Position numbers and translations under genes: made by a program. DNA of 64,000 bases from Capronia americana. Taxonomy: Eukaryota; Ascomycota; Eurotiomycetes; Chaetothyriales; Herpotrichiellaceae. The stretch covers positions 62,001 through 126,000 of the forward strand of contig JADWQD010000020.1 in NCBI GenBank assembly GCA_016110215.1. Direction: 5' to 3'. The notes beneath the pieces were generated by a model that was not told the origin of the DNA, did not search any database, and worked only from the letters and a program-made list of their open reading frames with translations. Positions 1 through 12,165 of the stretch are shown one piece after another (positions within the stretch are counted from its first letter, which is position 1; every line of letters starts with the position of its first letter).

Positions 1-656
1 CGCAGCGCAGCGCGGATGCTACTACTCACTGCATGAGATGGAACCCTTTCCTCCCAGGCCAGATCAGCACGGAAACTTGGAATGTGAATTCCACTCAGGC
101 AGTAAGGACGGAGTCGGGACGGAGTAAGGTCGACGAGGCAATAGGGCATAGGACCTCGAGTTTACAGTTACGAGCACCGCATAAGCGAACGCTTGAATCT
201 TGGAATTACAGTGTCATGCCATTCTGTCCTGCCAAGCTGAAGCCGGGCTATGTTGAGCTATGCTATGCTAGGCTATTCATGTCTGTTGGCATGGCACGGC
301 ACACATGCGACAATGTGTGTGTTGGGTGCTCTCTGTGTCTCATCATCTGCTAAACGCTGTCGTCGTAATTGAAGATATGTACCTCAATGTTGTGAACCTG
401 GTAATCCCCTCCGCCTGACTTCCAGTCCAGGTCATGTTCATCACCGGAATTTTTCCCAGTTGACGCCGTTGGAACGCCCCAATGAGAGAGAAGATGAAAC
501 CGTACACACATCAAGAGCTGAACTGAATATGGACGAGTCGTTCCCTGCCGCCCCCCGTACTTCGAGTGACAACTCACGTTCTATTCACCCCCTTCAGCCG
601 AAGTAGCGATACTGAACCGGGACCTCAAGGACATATCGATAGGGATGAACCGCCGC
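1..656. other. 3' flank of pacC, no gene seen
   Basis: This is the downstream flank of the minus-strand pacC gene. Short open frames exist but none shows a recognisable motif or codon pattern. A small run of near-repeats (ctatgcta units) lies around 250-275. I see nothing else I can support. Confidence 0.5.
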
Positions 657-2574
657 CTAAGCGTTCTCCTCGACATGTCTCAAGACCGGGTACAGCTGCT
701 CGGCATCCGTGGACTTCTCCTTGTGGTCGTCGGTGCCTCCCATCTCGGTGTCGTCTTGCTCATCGATGTCCTTCTTTGCACCCTCCTTGGCTGGCACAGG
801 CGAAGCGCCGTCGAAGTCGCCGCTCTCCAACTTCTTCTTGATGAACTCGCGCATCCATTCGATCAGTCGCATGTTCTGGACCCACATCTCGGTCTGGTCG
901 GGGCTGTCCTTGGATTCGCGCGGGGTGCCAGCAGAAGTATCGAGAGCAGGGTCGATAACGCTACTAACTGGAGAATCTCGCTTCTTGCCCTTGGACTCCT
1001 TGGGGATGCCAGACGCAGGAGGGGTGACAGAACCGTCGCTAGCCGTGTCCATCTCATCTCTGCCTTTGCCGGGAGCGGCACGTTGAAGACGGCCTCCCTC
1101 CCAGCGGCGACGATCTTCATCGTAGAGACCACTGAGGGTCGCAGCGTTGGCTGCGGCGTAGGCCATGTCGCTCGCAGAGGCCGGCAGGGTAGGGTACATG
1201 GCAGAGCTGGTCGGGGCGGCATGGCCTGGCAGAGGACTCTGGCCAGAGGTATAGCTCTGGGCGGACGAGGGTGGAGTGAGTCCAGGCGTGCTGGCATCAG
1301 TATTGCTGGCAATGCTATCTTGGTGACCGTGCTGCAACAATGATGCGGCGTTGGCGTGGGCAGCGGCAGACCCCTGGTGAGAAGTGCTCGGTGGGCTATT
1401 GCTGGACCGGGCGTATGTGACATAGCCAGCGCCCGTAGGGGCGACCGCAGCTGTGAGATGCGCATCTTGCTCATAAATGGTTGCTTGCATCTGCTCGAGG
1501 ATCTGGTCGATCGAGGTCAAGTCTTCTCTAGTCTTGGCGTTGCCCATCGGTGGGAGGCTGTAAGCTTGAATGGGATCTTCCTGGCCATAGGCGCCACCCA
1601 CTGCGACCGGCTGATAGGCGGGGGTTGGGACAGCAGCTGGAATGATCTGAGGCAGTTGGAGACCTTGCAGCTCGAAGAGACGGCGGCTGACGTTGTGGAA
1701 GTTGACCGGATCGACTTCGCGACGTCGAACCTGGCCGAAGAAATGATCGAGCGCATCGAAGCCACGCTTGCGCGCCTCGAAGTCGTAACTGGCGGTGGGC
1801 GGAGCGGTGCTGTAATAGGTCACTGGGCCGTAGCCCGGGTGTCCTCCTGTCTGCGATGAATCAGATTGTGCTCACGAGATGGTGAGCGGGGGAACACGTA
1901 CCGGAACCTGAGGATGAGGTTGATAATACTGGTTAGGATGCTGTTGCGCGGCATAGTCGTGAGGACCGGGCATGGCAGGCGCGTAGTAGTTTTGAGGAAC
2001 TTGTCCCGTCAGACTGCGACCATAGTATGAGGCGTTGTAATGCCCACCTTGTCCCATGCCATTCTGCACTGAGCGCTGGCCGCCACCTGGCTCGAGGTTA
2101 GGCGAGCGCATGATGACGCTGTCATCAGCATGGGTCTTGACATGTTTCTTGAGATCCTGCGGACGCTTGAAGGCCTTGCCGCAGAATTCACATTTGTGAG
2201 GCTTCAACGGCACATGGACTCGGATGTGAGAGGTGATGTGGTCGCGCTTGACCGTGGTGGTTCGGCACTGGCCCCAGGCGCAGGTCAGGTTGAGGTTGTT
2301 CGTCGACTTGCGACCAACATGGCGCTCGCAGACGTGTTCCTGCGCATAATGTTAGACGGTTCACCCGGCTTGACGGGCGACATCAACTCACGTAGAGGGC
2401 TTCAGCGGTGGGGCAGCGCTCGCCGCATCCTTGCCACTGACATTGCAGGTTCTCGCCGGCCGAGTTGACGTTCGGCGCGGGATTCGAGGCCAGTGGTTGC
2501 TGCAGTTGGCCTTGTTGCTGGCCAGTTTCCTGCGTCGCCGCGGCAGCAGGAGCGGTAGAGGTGTTCTCTGACAT
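657..2574 (-). CDS. pacC: pH-response transcription factor PacC/RIM101
   Basis: Zinc-finger regulator that activates alkaline-expressed genes and represses acid-expressed genes after proteolytic processing. Three exons: 2574-2392, 2339-1902 and 1850-657, all GT..AG with consistent phase, giving about 604 residues. Three C2H2 fingers occupy roughly residues 45-131; the last one (CEFCGKAFKRPQDLKKHVKTH) is the hallmark PacC finger 3. The first intron falls inside finger 1. Exon 3 carries the conserved region after the fingers (YDFEARKRGFDALDHFFG), the LSGLYDEDRRRW/GRLQRA stretch, and a conserved tail near WVQNMRLIEWMREF. Two YPxL motifs, YPTL at about residue 426 and YPVL at about 594, match the PalA-binding type known to flank the signalling-protease site in Aspergillus PacC. 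Start ATG at 2574. Two GCCAAG hexamers lie just upstream. Confidence 0.96.
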
Positions 2575-4968
2575 CGTTGCGGCGGAAGAGATGCTGGTGC
2601 CAAGCTTGCCGTCGAGAAAGCCAAGAAACCGAGGGCTTCGACTTTCGACCGCGACTTATAAAAGCCGCGAGGTGTGTCTTTCCCGCAGTGCGACTTCACA
2701 CAGGGGAGGTTACGCGAGTGACAATCGCGCGGGCAGTGAAGTGGAAAGGCAGAGTGAGGGAACAGTGAAATGAGAATTCGGGAGACGGAAAAGAGGGAAG
2801 TTTTTGCGCGACGCAGCCGGGGACTATGTAAGTTATGCCAGATGAGCCTCCTGGGCTACTGGCTCGGACGGCGGCTAGAATGACGAGATGGCCCACGATT
2901 CAGTGGGAAATAGCTTTATCTACAAGGGAAAGAACTACAGAGTGCTTGGTCGGGGGGAAATGTAGGGCGAGGAGGGGGGGGCGCCACTCATCGAAACGCA
3001 GAAAGGGCGGGAGCTGAACTGGCCCAGCGAGACACTCACCACGGGCCCGAGGGGAAGAAGCCATTTGGCTTCGACACTGGCAGTGAGAGGAGGGAGATTC
3101 ACCTGAGGCAGGAGCAACGCCCAGGCGCTAAGGAAATGCCAAGTGCAGCCTACGCATTCCAGCCAGTCACTGTTGCGTCTGGGTGGGGCATTCCTGCTTC
3201 AGCGCGCCGGCTAGGAAGCAACTCTGAGCGACCTTCAACCCTCCAGGCCCGAGTCTCTCGAGTCGGCTGTCAGCGTGATACGAACCTTGCAAAGGCAGAC
3301 CACATTCCGGGAAGATCCTGCGACACAGCGCTGCCGGGTGCTGCGGCCTGCACGTTTGTCGAGTTGCTGACCGAAAAACGAGTCTGATCTCACCGTGGCG
3401 ACGTCTGGGCGGAAGCGGCCTGGTCAATCTCCTCGTGGTCTTGGTCTTTCTTGGGATGAGAGGAGTTCTTGGACAGCGGGACGAGCAATGGCCAAGGGAG
3501 GAACATGACACCAAGACACTTGGAAGGAGGCGCAGCAAATGTTTGGGTCGTGTTGCAGGTGGCAAATCTTGCGAAAACGGGGCCCAAACCCATTCACCCC
3601 CTGGCTCGCTTCCAAGGCCGGAAACTCTTGGGCTTTTGTTGTGCCATGCATTCTCTGTTGCTTTTCGCTTCGTGGCCTTCTCGCTTCCCCATCTCGTCGA
3701 GTTATCCGAGGCATCGACGATAAGCACAGGATGCGGCAGATAACATTGCTTCTTTCGCTCGTATGTGGTCGTTCTGCAAAGCTTGAGTGGAGTGACGCAC
3801 ATCTTCTGTCTGGAAATGCGCTTTCGTTCCGTCCACCCACAAAATACGAGGTCCGCGTCTCCTCGTGTCTGCCGTGCCGAAAACGGTTTACACCATGGAG
3901 AGCGGTTGCTTTGTAACAAGTCCAGCGTCCATTCGAGCGTAGTGCAGACTCTCTTCCACATCCTCTAGCCGGCGTATCTAGCCCTTTATGTACACGTGGA
4001 GCGAGGGTCGACGGCATTGTGGCGGCACCGATGATCGAGATGCGACCTCAGTACAGTGTACAGTAACCTGTGCGTATGACCGTGGGATTCTGCTACGTCG
4101 TCTTGCCGATATCTCGATGCGCTTGAATGGAAATTGCACACTCGTGCATGCCACCCACCAACGATCGATCCGTAGCTTCGTCATCCCCGACTCTGGGTTC
4201 CTTAAGAATGGTCCTGCTGCCCTCGTCATGAACCAGTGCCTCTCCCTCTCTTCGACCGTTGGCTGCCGATCATTGCTCGACACATCCAAGTCCCCAGTAC
4301 AGGAGGTTTCCAAGCGACAAAGTTACCCCGCTCGCTCCCGTGGAACCACCAGATCCAACGTTTTTCTTCGACTTTCCTACATCCGCCGATTCGGGACGCG
4401 TGTCCTCAGGCGTTGCCCAGCCTTGCCAATGTCTAGCGGAATCCTTGGAATGTCCAAGAATCCAAGAACCAGCGGAAATCTTGGGCATGAAGCATTCCAA
4501 TCTGCCATGGAATTGGTTACGCAGGTGGCAGGTCAAATTTCAGGATTTGCTCAGGGAGACGGCACAGAGTCCTCAGTGTGAGCGCCACGTCTAACGGAGC
4601 TGCATTCCGGCGTGGCAACGCAAGTCCAGATGGTTACAAGAGTTTTTGCCTGGCGTCAGCGCCTGTATGCTAGCTCTTGTATTCGCATGATTTCGACGTT
4701 GCTCTCGACCCGTCCCTCTATAGCCAATAATAATATCCCTGTCCCTTGTTGCATTTCTGCGCATCTGCATCTCGTCTTCGTCACGCAGCGAACCTCGTGG
4801 CCATTTCCTTCGGATGATATCAACAGCCCCTAAGCATCGTTTGTGGAAAATACCCGGACGCCGAGGTATTGCAAATCCATGGTATCACAATAGAATGCTC
4901 CTTTTCATTAACCCGTGCCACCGTGCCCATGCCAATGTATCCCGGGACCTAAGCGTGAATGCCAGTTA
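2575..4968. other. 2.4 kb intergenic region upstream of pacC
   Basis: Long gap between the pacC start and the 3' end of the next minus-strand gene. Several frames are open for up to about 260 codons (for example minus 3961-3167 and plus 3988-4581), but they overlap on both strands and show no domain, motif or plausible splice pattern. It probably holds the pacC promoter and a 5' leader. Confidence 0.5.
2599..2625 (+). promoter_or_regulatory. Two candidate PacC sites (GCCAAG) at the pacC 5' end
   Basis: GCCAAG occurs at 2599-2604 and 2620-2625, 25 to 51 bases upstream of the pacC ATG. The PacC consensus known from Aspergillus is GCCARG. The close spacing suggests autoregulation, but the sites may lie in the 5' leader rather than the promoter, and a hexamer match alone is weak evidence. 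Confidence 0.35.
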
Positions 4969-7900
4969 TTAACCCTCGGGGTGGAAGCGGTGTGCATATT
5001 GCTGCTCTCCCCATGCCGGGTTCCAACCCTCGGAACCGAAATAATCCATATTCGTCTGCTGCACACCCTGCGCTAGTGGCTGTCCTACGCCTCCTTGTCC
5101 TCCGCCCACACGCTTCCAGAATGCATCTGCGTTCGCCGTGGTACCTAAATCGCTCATGGTCACCGGCTCGGTCGTTCTGGGAATGCCACCTAAATGGCTG
5201 ATGTCGTGCCCGATCGCATTCTGCATCAGCATATCTGTAAAAGGGGCGTTGAAATCTCGGTTGCCCTGTGCTGCAAACTGTTGTGACAGGTTGGGGTTGT
5301 CACTCAACGCATGCTGAAACGCAAAATCGTAACCACCAAAATGCTGAGGTATTTGGTGGGTGCCACTGCTGGGTGTTCCAAACAGATTTGACTCATTGGG
5401 AGTCATGCTCGCTTCTGAGTACGAGTACTGCCCATCAGCTGATTCTAGGGCACTCAGTGGTTGGCTGGGGTAAGCGAAAGGATTGTCACTCGGGAACATG
5501 ACATTCTTCAAGTCCGGTATCTGAGCGTTCCCCAGCTGAGGTGTGAACTGATAGTTCGGTGACATGGGAGAGGATGCAGATGGGCTGCTGAAGCCCATCA
5601 GTTGCGGATTCTGCATCTGTTCTTGGAAAGTAGACAGCACCGAATCCGGCAACGAGTTTCTTTTGGCCAGTTTGGCAAGATAGTCCGAAGGAAGCGTCCT
5701 TGCTCTGCTGGGTGTTGCCGAATGCTCCCTGGAGCTCAGCGGAGCACCAAGATCTGGCAACGGTTGCCTTTCGGACGGCTGTCCTCCTTCAGACCCCGGC
5801 GAAGGCCGTTTCCGAGCGCTTGCTGGAGTCAGATTCAGTGAACTTCGTCGCTCTTTTAGTTTTTCCGGAAGGACATCAAAAAGTCCCTGACGGGGAACGG
5901 TCAGCATTTGTGCCTTTGCGACACTCGTCATTGGATGTAGCTTACCGTCAGACTGACCGTACACCTATCGGCAGCCATACTTCGCTTCGCTAGGCTGGCT
6001 AGGGTGTCTCTCCCTTCTAATGCATCTTTCAGGATCTCATTGCTGGCGGAATTGTTCGGGTTTTCGATGACGAAGAATACGAGAGACAGGATGGCGAAAT
6101 ATGTCGTGTACATAAAAAACCAGTACGATCCTACCAGTAAGCCCCTTCTCTTCATCTCACTCATGATGTGGACGATGTTTCTTGCGACACTGATACACGC
6201 TGCGGCGCAAGCAAAGCTCCGTTTGTCAACGTTTCTCGCTTGGCACGCTTGAGACACATAATGAACAAACGGGCGATAAACCATCATTTGAACATGCGCA
6301 TATCCCATACGTAAATGTTGTTGGACCCTAAAAAGACGTCAGCCCACCTCATACGGCACTCGATCCGTAGCATACCTTTCAAGCTCTCGTCCACAATTGT
6401 CCGACGGTCTCAACTCCATCGGCAATTGATCCATCCAGTTTTGCAGATCCTTCTCCAGCTCCCGGATCTTTTTGTGACTGATACTATATACCGGCTCGGC
6501 CTTCGAGCTATCTAGGGACTTCAGAGGGTAGATGTAGCGAACGACTTTCCTCATAATCATGGTCAATTTCGTGTGAGCATTGGCTGCCCGCATGAGAGAG
6601 AAAGCGCCAGCAGGCATTGGCAGGATAGCTTGGTCGGTAATGTAGTCGTCGTCGACCTCGGACGGGTATTCTTGATCAATATCTTCGTCGCTCAACATCT
6701 GGGGCAGTCCGAGTGCGGCTCCCACATAGGCATCCAGCTTTCGGACCATCCAGAAGATCCGCTTCCGCTCTTCAGACTCGATAGGGTTGAATTTGGTTGG
6801 CAAGTTACGATGCAGGCCTAAACGACAGCAAGCCCTCAATGCAATACCAATATACGCATAGCAGATAGGTAGCTTGGCCGAAGATTGAAGAAAAAGGATC
6901 ATGAAGACAATGGCTTGGATCGTAACCAAATCTCTGCAGTCTGTGATGTCAAGCAGCTGTTTGGCGGTGCTGAAGTATTGATATCTGACGTGACGTTAGC
7001 GCAAGCGGCCTCAGTTCCGGCCAGCACATACCCTTGCTCGATCGCCTCCTTGTAGCCCTTTAGATCGAGCACGGTGTTCTCGTTTTCGGTTTTGGAAAAC
7101 AGGCACCCCACGGCCATGACGACGTAAAGCTGGGGCAGAAATTGGACGTGATGGTTGTTGTACTGCTCGGGCTCGGTGTCGTAGACCGAATGAAGTCGTT
7201 TGAAGAATGTCGGTCGGTGGATTGGGCGCATGAGAGCACAGGCATCGTCCAATGTGTTGCGACATAGATCGATGGCCACGTCCTTCGGGGGTAGGTCAAC
7301 GTGGTGAGGGAGGCTAAAATCCACGGGGGATGAGTTGGCGGATTTGGGAGACTCGAGGATCTGAGCTATTGTTCTATTCTTTCGGGGACGCTCATACTCC
7401 GACAGGAACTGGTCACCAAACTGTGCACGGAACTTCCGCATGAAGACGTAGCCGGACGAGTGGCCATGGAAATCCCAGTTGCCGTGGTCGTCGAGGTCCA
7501 GCGCGCCAGTTCGGTCGACCATCGACTGCAGTTGGGCATCGTCGTCTGGCTTGGGGGCATCTGGGACCGCTCGTCCTTCACCATTGACGTTTGCTTTTGG
7601 CTGGCTATGCTCGATCAGTTGCTCGACACTGCGGGCGTCGAACTTGGGATCATCAAGGTCAAGTCCGGGTAAGACAGTCCGCAGGATCGACTCGGCCTTT
7701 TGCAGCCTTTGTTCCAGGGCCTCGATGTACTGCGGCGCCGGGTTCCGCCTTCGGTTGGACGGTTGGTCATAGGTACACTCTAAGATTCGCGTCAGTCATT
7801 CGAGCTGGCGGCCGCAGAGATGCGGGGCGGAGGACGACAGACCATAGCTGTAGACCGTGCAATGCGTGCAGGGCTGCTTGCCGTCGCACTTGATTTTCTT

Positions 7901-8137
7901 TCTTCGACACTCGTCACAGGCGCGGGTTACTCTCCGTCGCTTTTGCATGGGCGCCTGTGGCTTTGCGCCGGAATCGCTCGGCGGCGTCTCTGGCAAAGGA
8001 GACTCGGGCCGCGAGTCTGAAGCGCGTCCGTCATTATGGTGCGAGGCGCCGCCCGTCGGAGTGGCCACGGCATTCCTCAGAGCCTCGTCGGACGGGCGAC
8101 CCAGGGACTGGGGGGGCTTAAAGTCCTGGTCGCCCAT
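4969..8137 (-). CDS. Zn(II)2Cys6 fungal transcription factor
   Basis: Nuclear DNA-binding regulator with an N-terminal binuclear zinc cluster and a fungal-specific regulatory domain; target genes unknown. Five exons: 8137-7843, 7779-7032, 6984-6376, 6327-5946 and 5886-4969, all phase-consistent, giving 983 residues. The six cluster cysteines fall at about residues 74, 77, 84, 90, 93 and 100, spaced C-x2-C-x6-C-x5-C-x2-C-x6-C. The first intron separates the fifth and sixth cysteines. A linker and coiled coil follow (QYIEALEQRLQKAES). The fungal_trans region is seen in exons 2-4 (CRLGLHRNLPTKF, ERKRIFWMVRKLDAYVG, YAHVQMMVYRPFVHY). The C-terminus is S/P/Q-rich. The start chosen is the first ATG; the frame is open slightly upstream without one. 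It lies beside a sugar-porter gene, so a role in sugar use is possible but only inferred. Confidence 0.9.
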
Positions 8138-9662
8138 CCGATCCAAGCCTCAGGCAGCAGTGAGAGCGAGTAAAGTCTAGGGCGAAAATCGAGGCGTTGT
8201 TGCACGCATCCACGCGCGACGTCCGACTCGACCTCGCAACAGGCTCAGGCGAAATTGGGTGACGCATACAATGCGGAAGAATGATTCACAAATAGTTTGG
8301 GTAAGAAGATTTGTCACGGCCGATCCACGGCGCCGCATTCGGAGACAAATACCCCGCAGCTCCGGTCGAATGCAGGTGAGAGCAGGATGGCGATGCGAGG
8401 GAGAAGAAGCGACGAGAAGTGAAAGAAAAGTGATGGTGATGGAAAGGGCAGAGGTTTGGAAATGATCGACTCTGGCAGTACGAAGCGTACGAGGTTGCGG
8501 GTTCGCCCAACGACAAGCCAGGGCGCCCCTAGCGCACTGGGGGGGACGGCCTTTGGTGGTGTTGGGTGCTCGTCTACCGGCTACCCCCACCTTTAGAGGG
8601 ACAGCATTTAACTAAACCACGCCCACTACGTCTCCAATGACGCACTCGCGCAGCCAAAATGGCCCCTAGCTGCGGAGCTGGGCTCCCGCGTGGAAGCAGA
8701 GGCCAACCGGATAACTGTGCGAGGGTCCTTTTTGGCTGTCATTGCTCCCCTTTTAGGTGCACAGGCAATGGAAAGCCCGCGATACGACGCTCGCCCCAGC
8801 ATCCAAGACAACGTGGAGCGTCGATCGCATGCCGCTGGGTACAGACGGACACTCCCCGACCGTACGAGGATGAGGCTGCACCGACTCTGGTCCAGAATGC
8901 GCAACTGGCTTGACTATTTCATGCGGGCAGGCAGAGAGATCGTGAAGACCGGAGATAGCACAGCTAGGGCGAGCCTTGGAGGCTTTAAGCGGCGACCCTT
9001 GTGGCCGTCGCTTATGGACGAATGACAAGCGGCTCACCATTGCCCTTCCAAAGGACCATTCGCCCTGCAAGAAACCGCTTTACCCCCGAATAGCAATTGC
9101 ATCCAGGCTCGACTCACCCTGGTCTCAGAAAGACAGCTCTGGTTCTTTAGTATAAAAGTCGGATTGTTCGAGGCCGCGGATCGACCGAAAGCAGCATGCT
9201 TATGATGGCTCTTACGCAACTTGATGTCTTGGAATTTTGGAAGCTGAGGAGGGGCACCATGTCTCGCGTGGCCGTCCCACCATTACGAGGACATATCGCG
9301 CCAGGGTCGGGGGAAATGAACAAAGCGGAGATACGCCCCGTGTGTACTTGTGGCACATACGTACGGATAAAGCCCGGTCTACGCTTCGCTTTCCTCAACA
9401 TGGCGGTGAATGGCGGGTGTCATGATGGCATGTAGCAGCACACACAACACATGCGTGGATCATTTCAATATAGGCTTGCGTGCTGCCATGTGCCCATCCT
9501 GTTGTTCCCGCGTTCTGGCGGCCTGCCCGCAAGCTCTATTCGACCATTCAGGGCCCACCTATTGCTAAGTCGAGCAATAATCGACAGACGTGCAGGCTGA
9601 ATATGCAGGGAACGTTTGTTGTTTGGCCAGAACTTATGTGACAGATATCGGATTCGCAATCA
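8138..9662. other. 1.5 kb intergenic region, no gene seen
   Basis: This is the 5' flank of the Zn2Cys6 regulator and the 3' flank of the MFS gene. A TATAAAAG box lies at 9151-9158 on the plus strand, but no convincing coding frame follows it. A purine-rich stretch lies around 8395-8460. Nothing else is supported. Confidence 0.5.
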
Positions 9663-11331
9663 TCACGATGCTGGCTTGGTCGAAACTGCCAGGCCGGGAA
9701 CCATCACTTTCTCCACATCCACGGTGGTATCGACTCTCCGGGGAGTGTCGATCTCCTGCCGGACCTGCAGGTCACCGAACAACTCGTTTACGCTTTCGAG
9801 AGTATGACCCTGTGTCTCGGGGTAAAAGAAATACACAACTATTGCCGCGGTCCAATTGAAGGCTGTGAACAGATAGAAGTAGCGATACCCCAGATTCGTC
9901 AGGGCAACAGGCGAGCATTGGGCAAAGATCAGATTGACCGCCCAGTTCGTGAACGTGGACAAGGAGGTTCCTTTGGCGCGTGCTGCTGTTGGAAACACTT
10001 CGCTGGAAAATATCCACGAGATGCACCCGAGACTCGTGAAAAAGACCGAAAAGATGAAATACGTGGCCACACTCGCACGCAATGCGTTTCCATTGCGACC
10101 AGGATCCGCCTCCCCGTCGATGTAATAGTGGGCCAGAGTAGCGTTGACACAGAGTGCAGCTCCCATGCCTATCATGGACGGAATCAACAGCTTCCTTCGT
10201 CCGATTCGATCCACGAACGCGATGCAGATGGTGTTATACACTTGGGCCAGTGCACCATAGATGCCGATGATCATGAGGCTCCTGGTCGTACCGAAGTGCA
10301 AATAGGCGTAGATTCGTGGCCCGTAATAGTTGATGACATTTATACCACTCGTTATGGTGAAGAGCTGGATCCCACATGCCAACAACACACGCCGTCTTAA
10401 GCCTGGCACCTGGAACAAATCACGCCAACCCATGCGGGAGTCACGTTCGGCTTCGAGGTTGTCTTGGATACGTTGGTATTCGGCTTCGACGAGGGCGGGA
10501 TCGTTATGAAGTCGACTCAGAACGACGCGCGCGCTGGTCAAGTCTCCCCGTTCCGCAAGGAATCGCGGAGATTCGGGCAAGAACCAGACCCCGGTTGCGA
10601 GAACCAATGCAGGCAGGACTTGGATTGAGAGTGGAAACCTCCAGCTGAAGGGACCTTCGACCAGCGAGCTCCCGTAACCTATCCACTGGGCGCAGACAAA
10701 TCTAGCTCCCGGTTAGTATATTCACGTCGAGACAGTTTGCGGCTGAGAATCGGACCCGAGGCCAATGTTCCACTGCTGTAAACCGGCCAGCAAGGCTCTA
10801 AACTTTGGATGAGCCACTTCGGAGCAGTAATTGGGGATCGTCGCCGACAGCAGGCCGACAGCAAGGCCAGCGATGACTCGACCGACGATCACGGTGGCAA
10901 TACTATTCGCACCGCCTTGCAACGCCCCTCCAACGCAGCCGAGAATTGCGCCTATGAAGATAGCAGCCCGTCTGCCATATCTGTCAGAGAGGACGTTGAG
11001 GCATAGTGATGAAACGATGGCCCCTCCGGTGAACGCCGACACTATTCCGCCTGCTGTATTGTCCGCCAGAGTTCCATTTCCGAAATGGTGGACAAAGTCT
11101 GTCTGGGCAATCGAAGAGGAGATGATCCCAGAATCTGCTCATTGAACACACAGCTCATATCAGCAATTAGACTTGAAACCAACGAATATGCGCAACAACA
11201 CAGTGTATTCCGCTTGACTCCAATGTTGCGATCGATGCGCCGAGGTCAGGAAGGAACCGATGTGGCTCACCATAGCCAAACAGCAACGCCCCCAAGCACG
11301 CAAAAGCGCAACAGAAGCTGACTAGAAGCAT
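9663..11331 (-). CDS. MFS sugar transporter (sugar porter family)
   Basis: Plasma-membrane proton-coupled or facilitative sugar uptake; substrate unknown. Exons 11331-11271, 11134-10756 and 10701-9663 are phase-consistent and give 492 residues. The second intron contains a clear CTAAC branch site. Diagnostic motifs are GALLFGYDSGIIS in TM1 (rebuilt across intron 1), SDRYGRR in loop 2-3, GLLSATIPNYCSEVAHPKFR, LPESPRFLAERG after TM6, DRIGRRKL in loop 8-9, and YPETQGHTLE after TM12. The proposed start at MLLVSF leaves almost no cytoplasmic N-terminus; sugar porters usually have 15-60 residues there. The frame remains open far upstream, so a further 5' exon or upstream start is likely. Regulator-like genes lie on both sides, all on the same strand. 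Confidence 0.88.
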
Positions 11332-12165
11332 CTGGCTGGCGTCTGGAGACTGCAGGAAAACAACATAATCTGCGAACAGCTGTGCGCCTGTGACCGAAAA
11401 GTTGCGTGGTTTTCGATTATGATGTCCAAAGCAGTTGCAGGTCTGAATTATGGCCGAGCAAACCTGCTGGGCGAGGAGGTTGTTGCCCTGATGGTCGATT
11501 GACCTGCAGGGGTCTTCGGCTTGCTCTCGCGTGGGAAAGAGAGCCCAGAGTCTTCCCCGGATCCGGCCTAATGGTGCCGCCCAGTCAGATCCGCAGCTCA
11601 GCAGCTCACAAAACACTAAACGACCGCCAGGCGAGCAGCTGGTGAGACTGGCCTGATACTTGCGTTCTCCGGACGCGAACTGGCGCACATGTGATTCCCC
11701 CCTATCTGCGTATCGGTCCTGCTTCGCGACAAGTTCCCTCAAAACGATGTCTGGGTGGATGCACGTAGACTTTTGTGATGTTGTCCGCAATGTCCACATG
11801 CTAGCCATCCCCCTGCCCAAGCAGCATATCTCTCCCCGGAAAGCGAAAACCCCCTTCCACCCAGGCCACTTTACTCGCCAGAAGGTCAAGAGTAGATTGA
11901 TGTGGTCCTCAAGTGACAACATCGATTGCCCAGAGATTGTCTTAGGCGAGTGTTTACTGTCCACTCCAGAGAATCCCACGGATTGTTCAAACCCTGCGCC
12001 GGCGCTACTTTGGCCTTTTGAGTTTGCGAATTCGGGACCCAGAACAGAAAGAATTATCCCGCCATCCGAAATGAGTTGGCGCTGACGACCCCACACATCC
12101 TGCACAGCGTTGAGATGGTGATGCGGAAGCGTTTCGGCTATTCTAGGCCATTGAGGCACAAGAAA
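11332..12165. other. Intergenic region with a long stop-free minus frame
   Basis: Between the MFS gene and the next upstream gene. The minus frame that enters the MFS first exon stays open for about 275 codons through this gap, but the translation shows no transporter or other recognisable features. It is most likely promoter plus leader, possibly hiding a short first exon of the transporter. Confidence 0.4.

Noticed and set aside
3167..4581. Overlapping open frames of 110-264 codons on both strands upstream of pacC
   Set aside because: They overlap one another, contain no domain, and have no coherent splice pattern; this is expected by chance in GC-moderate DNA.
8460..8530. A tRNA-like string (gcgggttcgcccaac)
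   Set aside because: I could not fold a cloverleaf with matching acceptor stem or an A box; no tRNA gene could be supported anywhere in the window.
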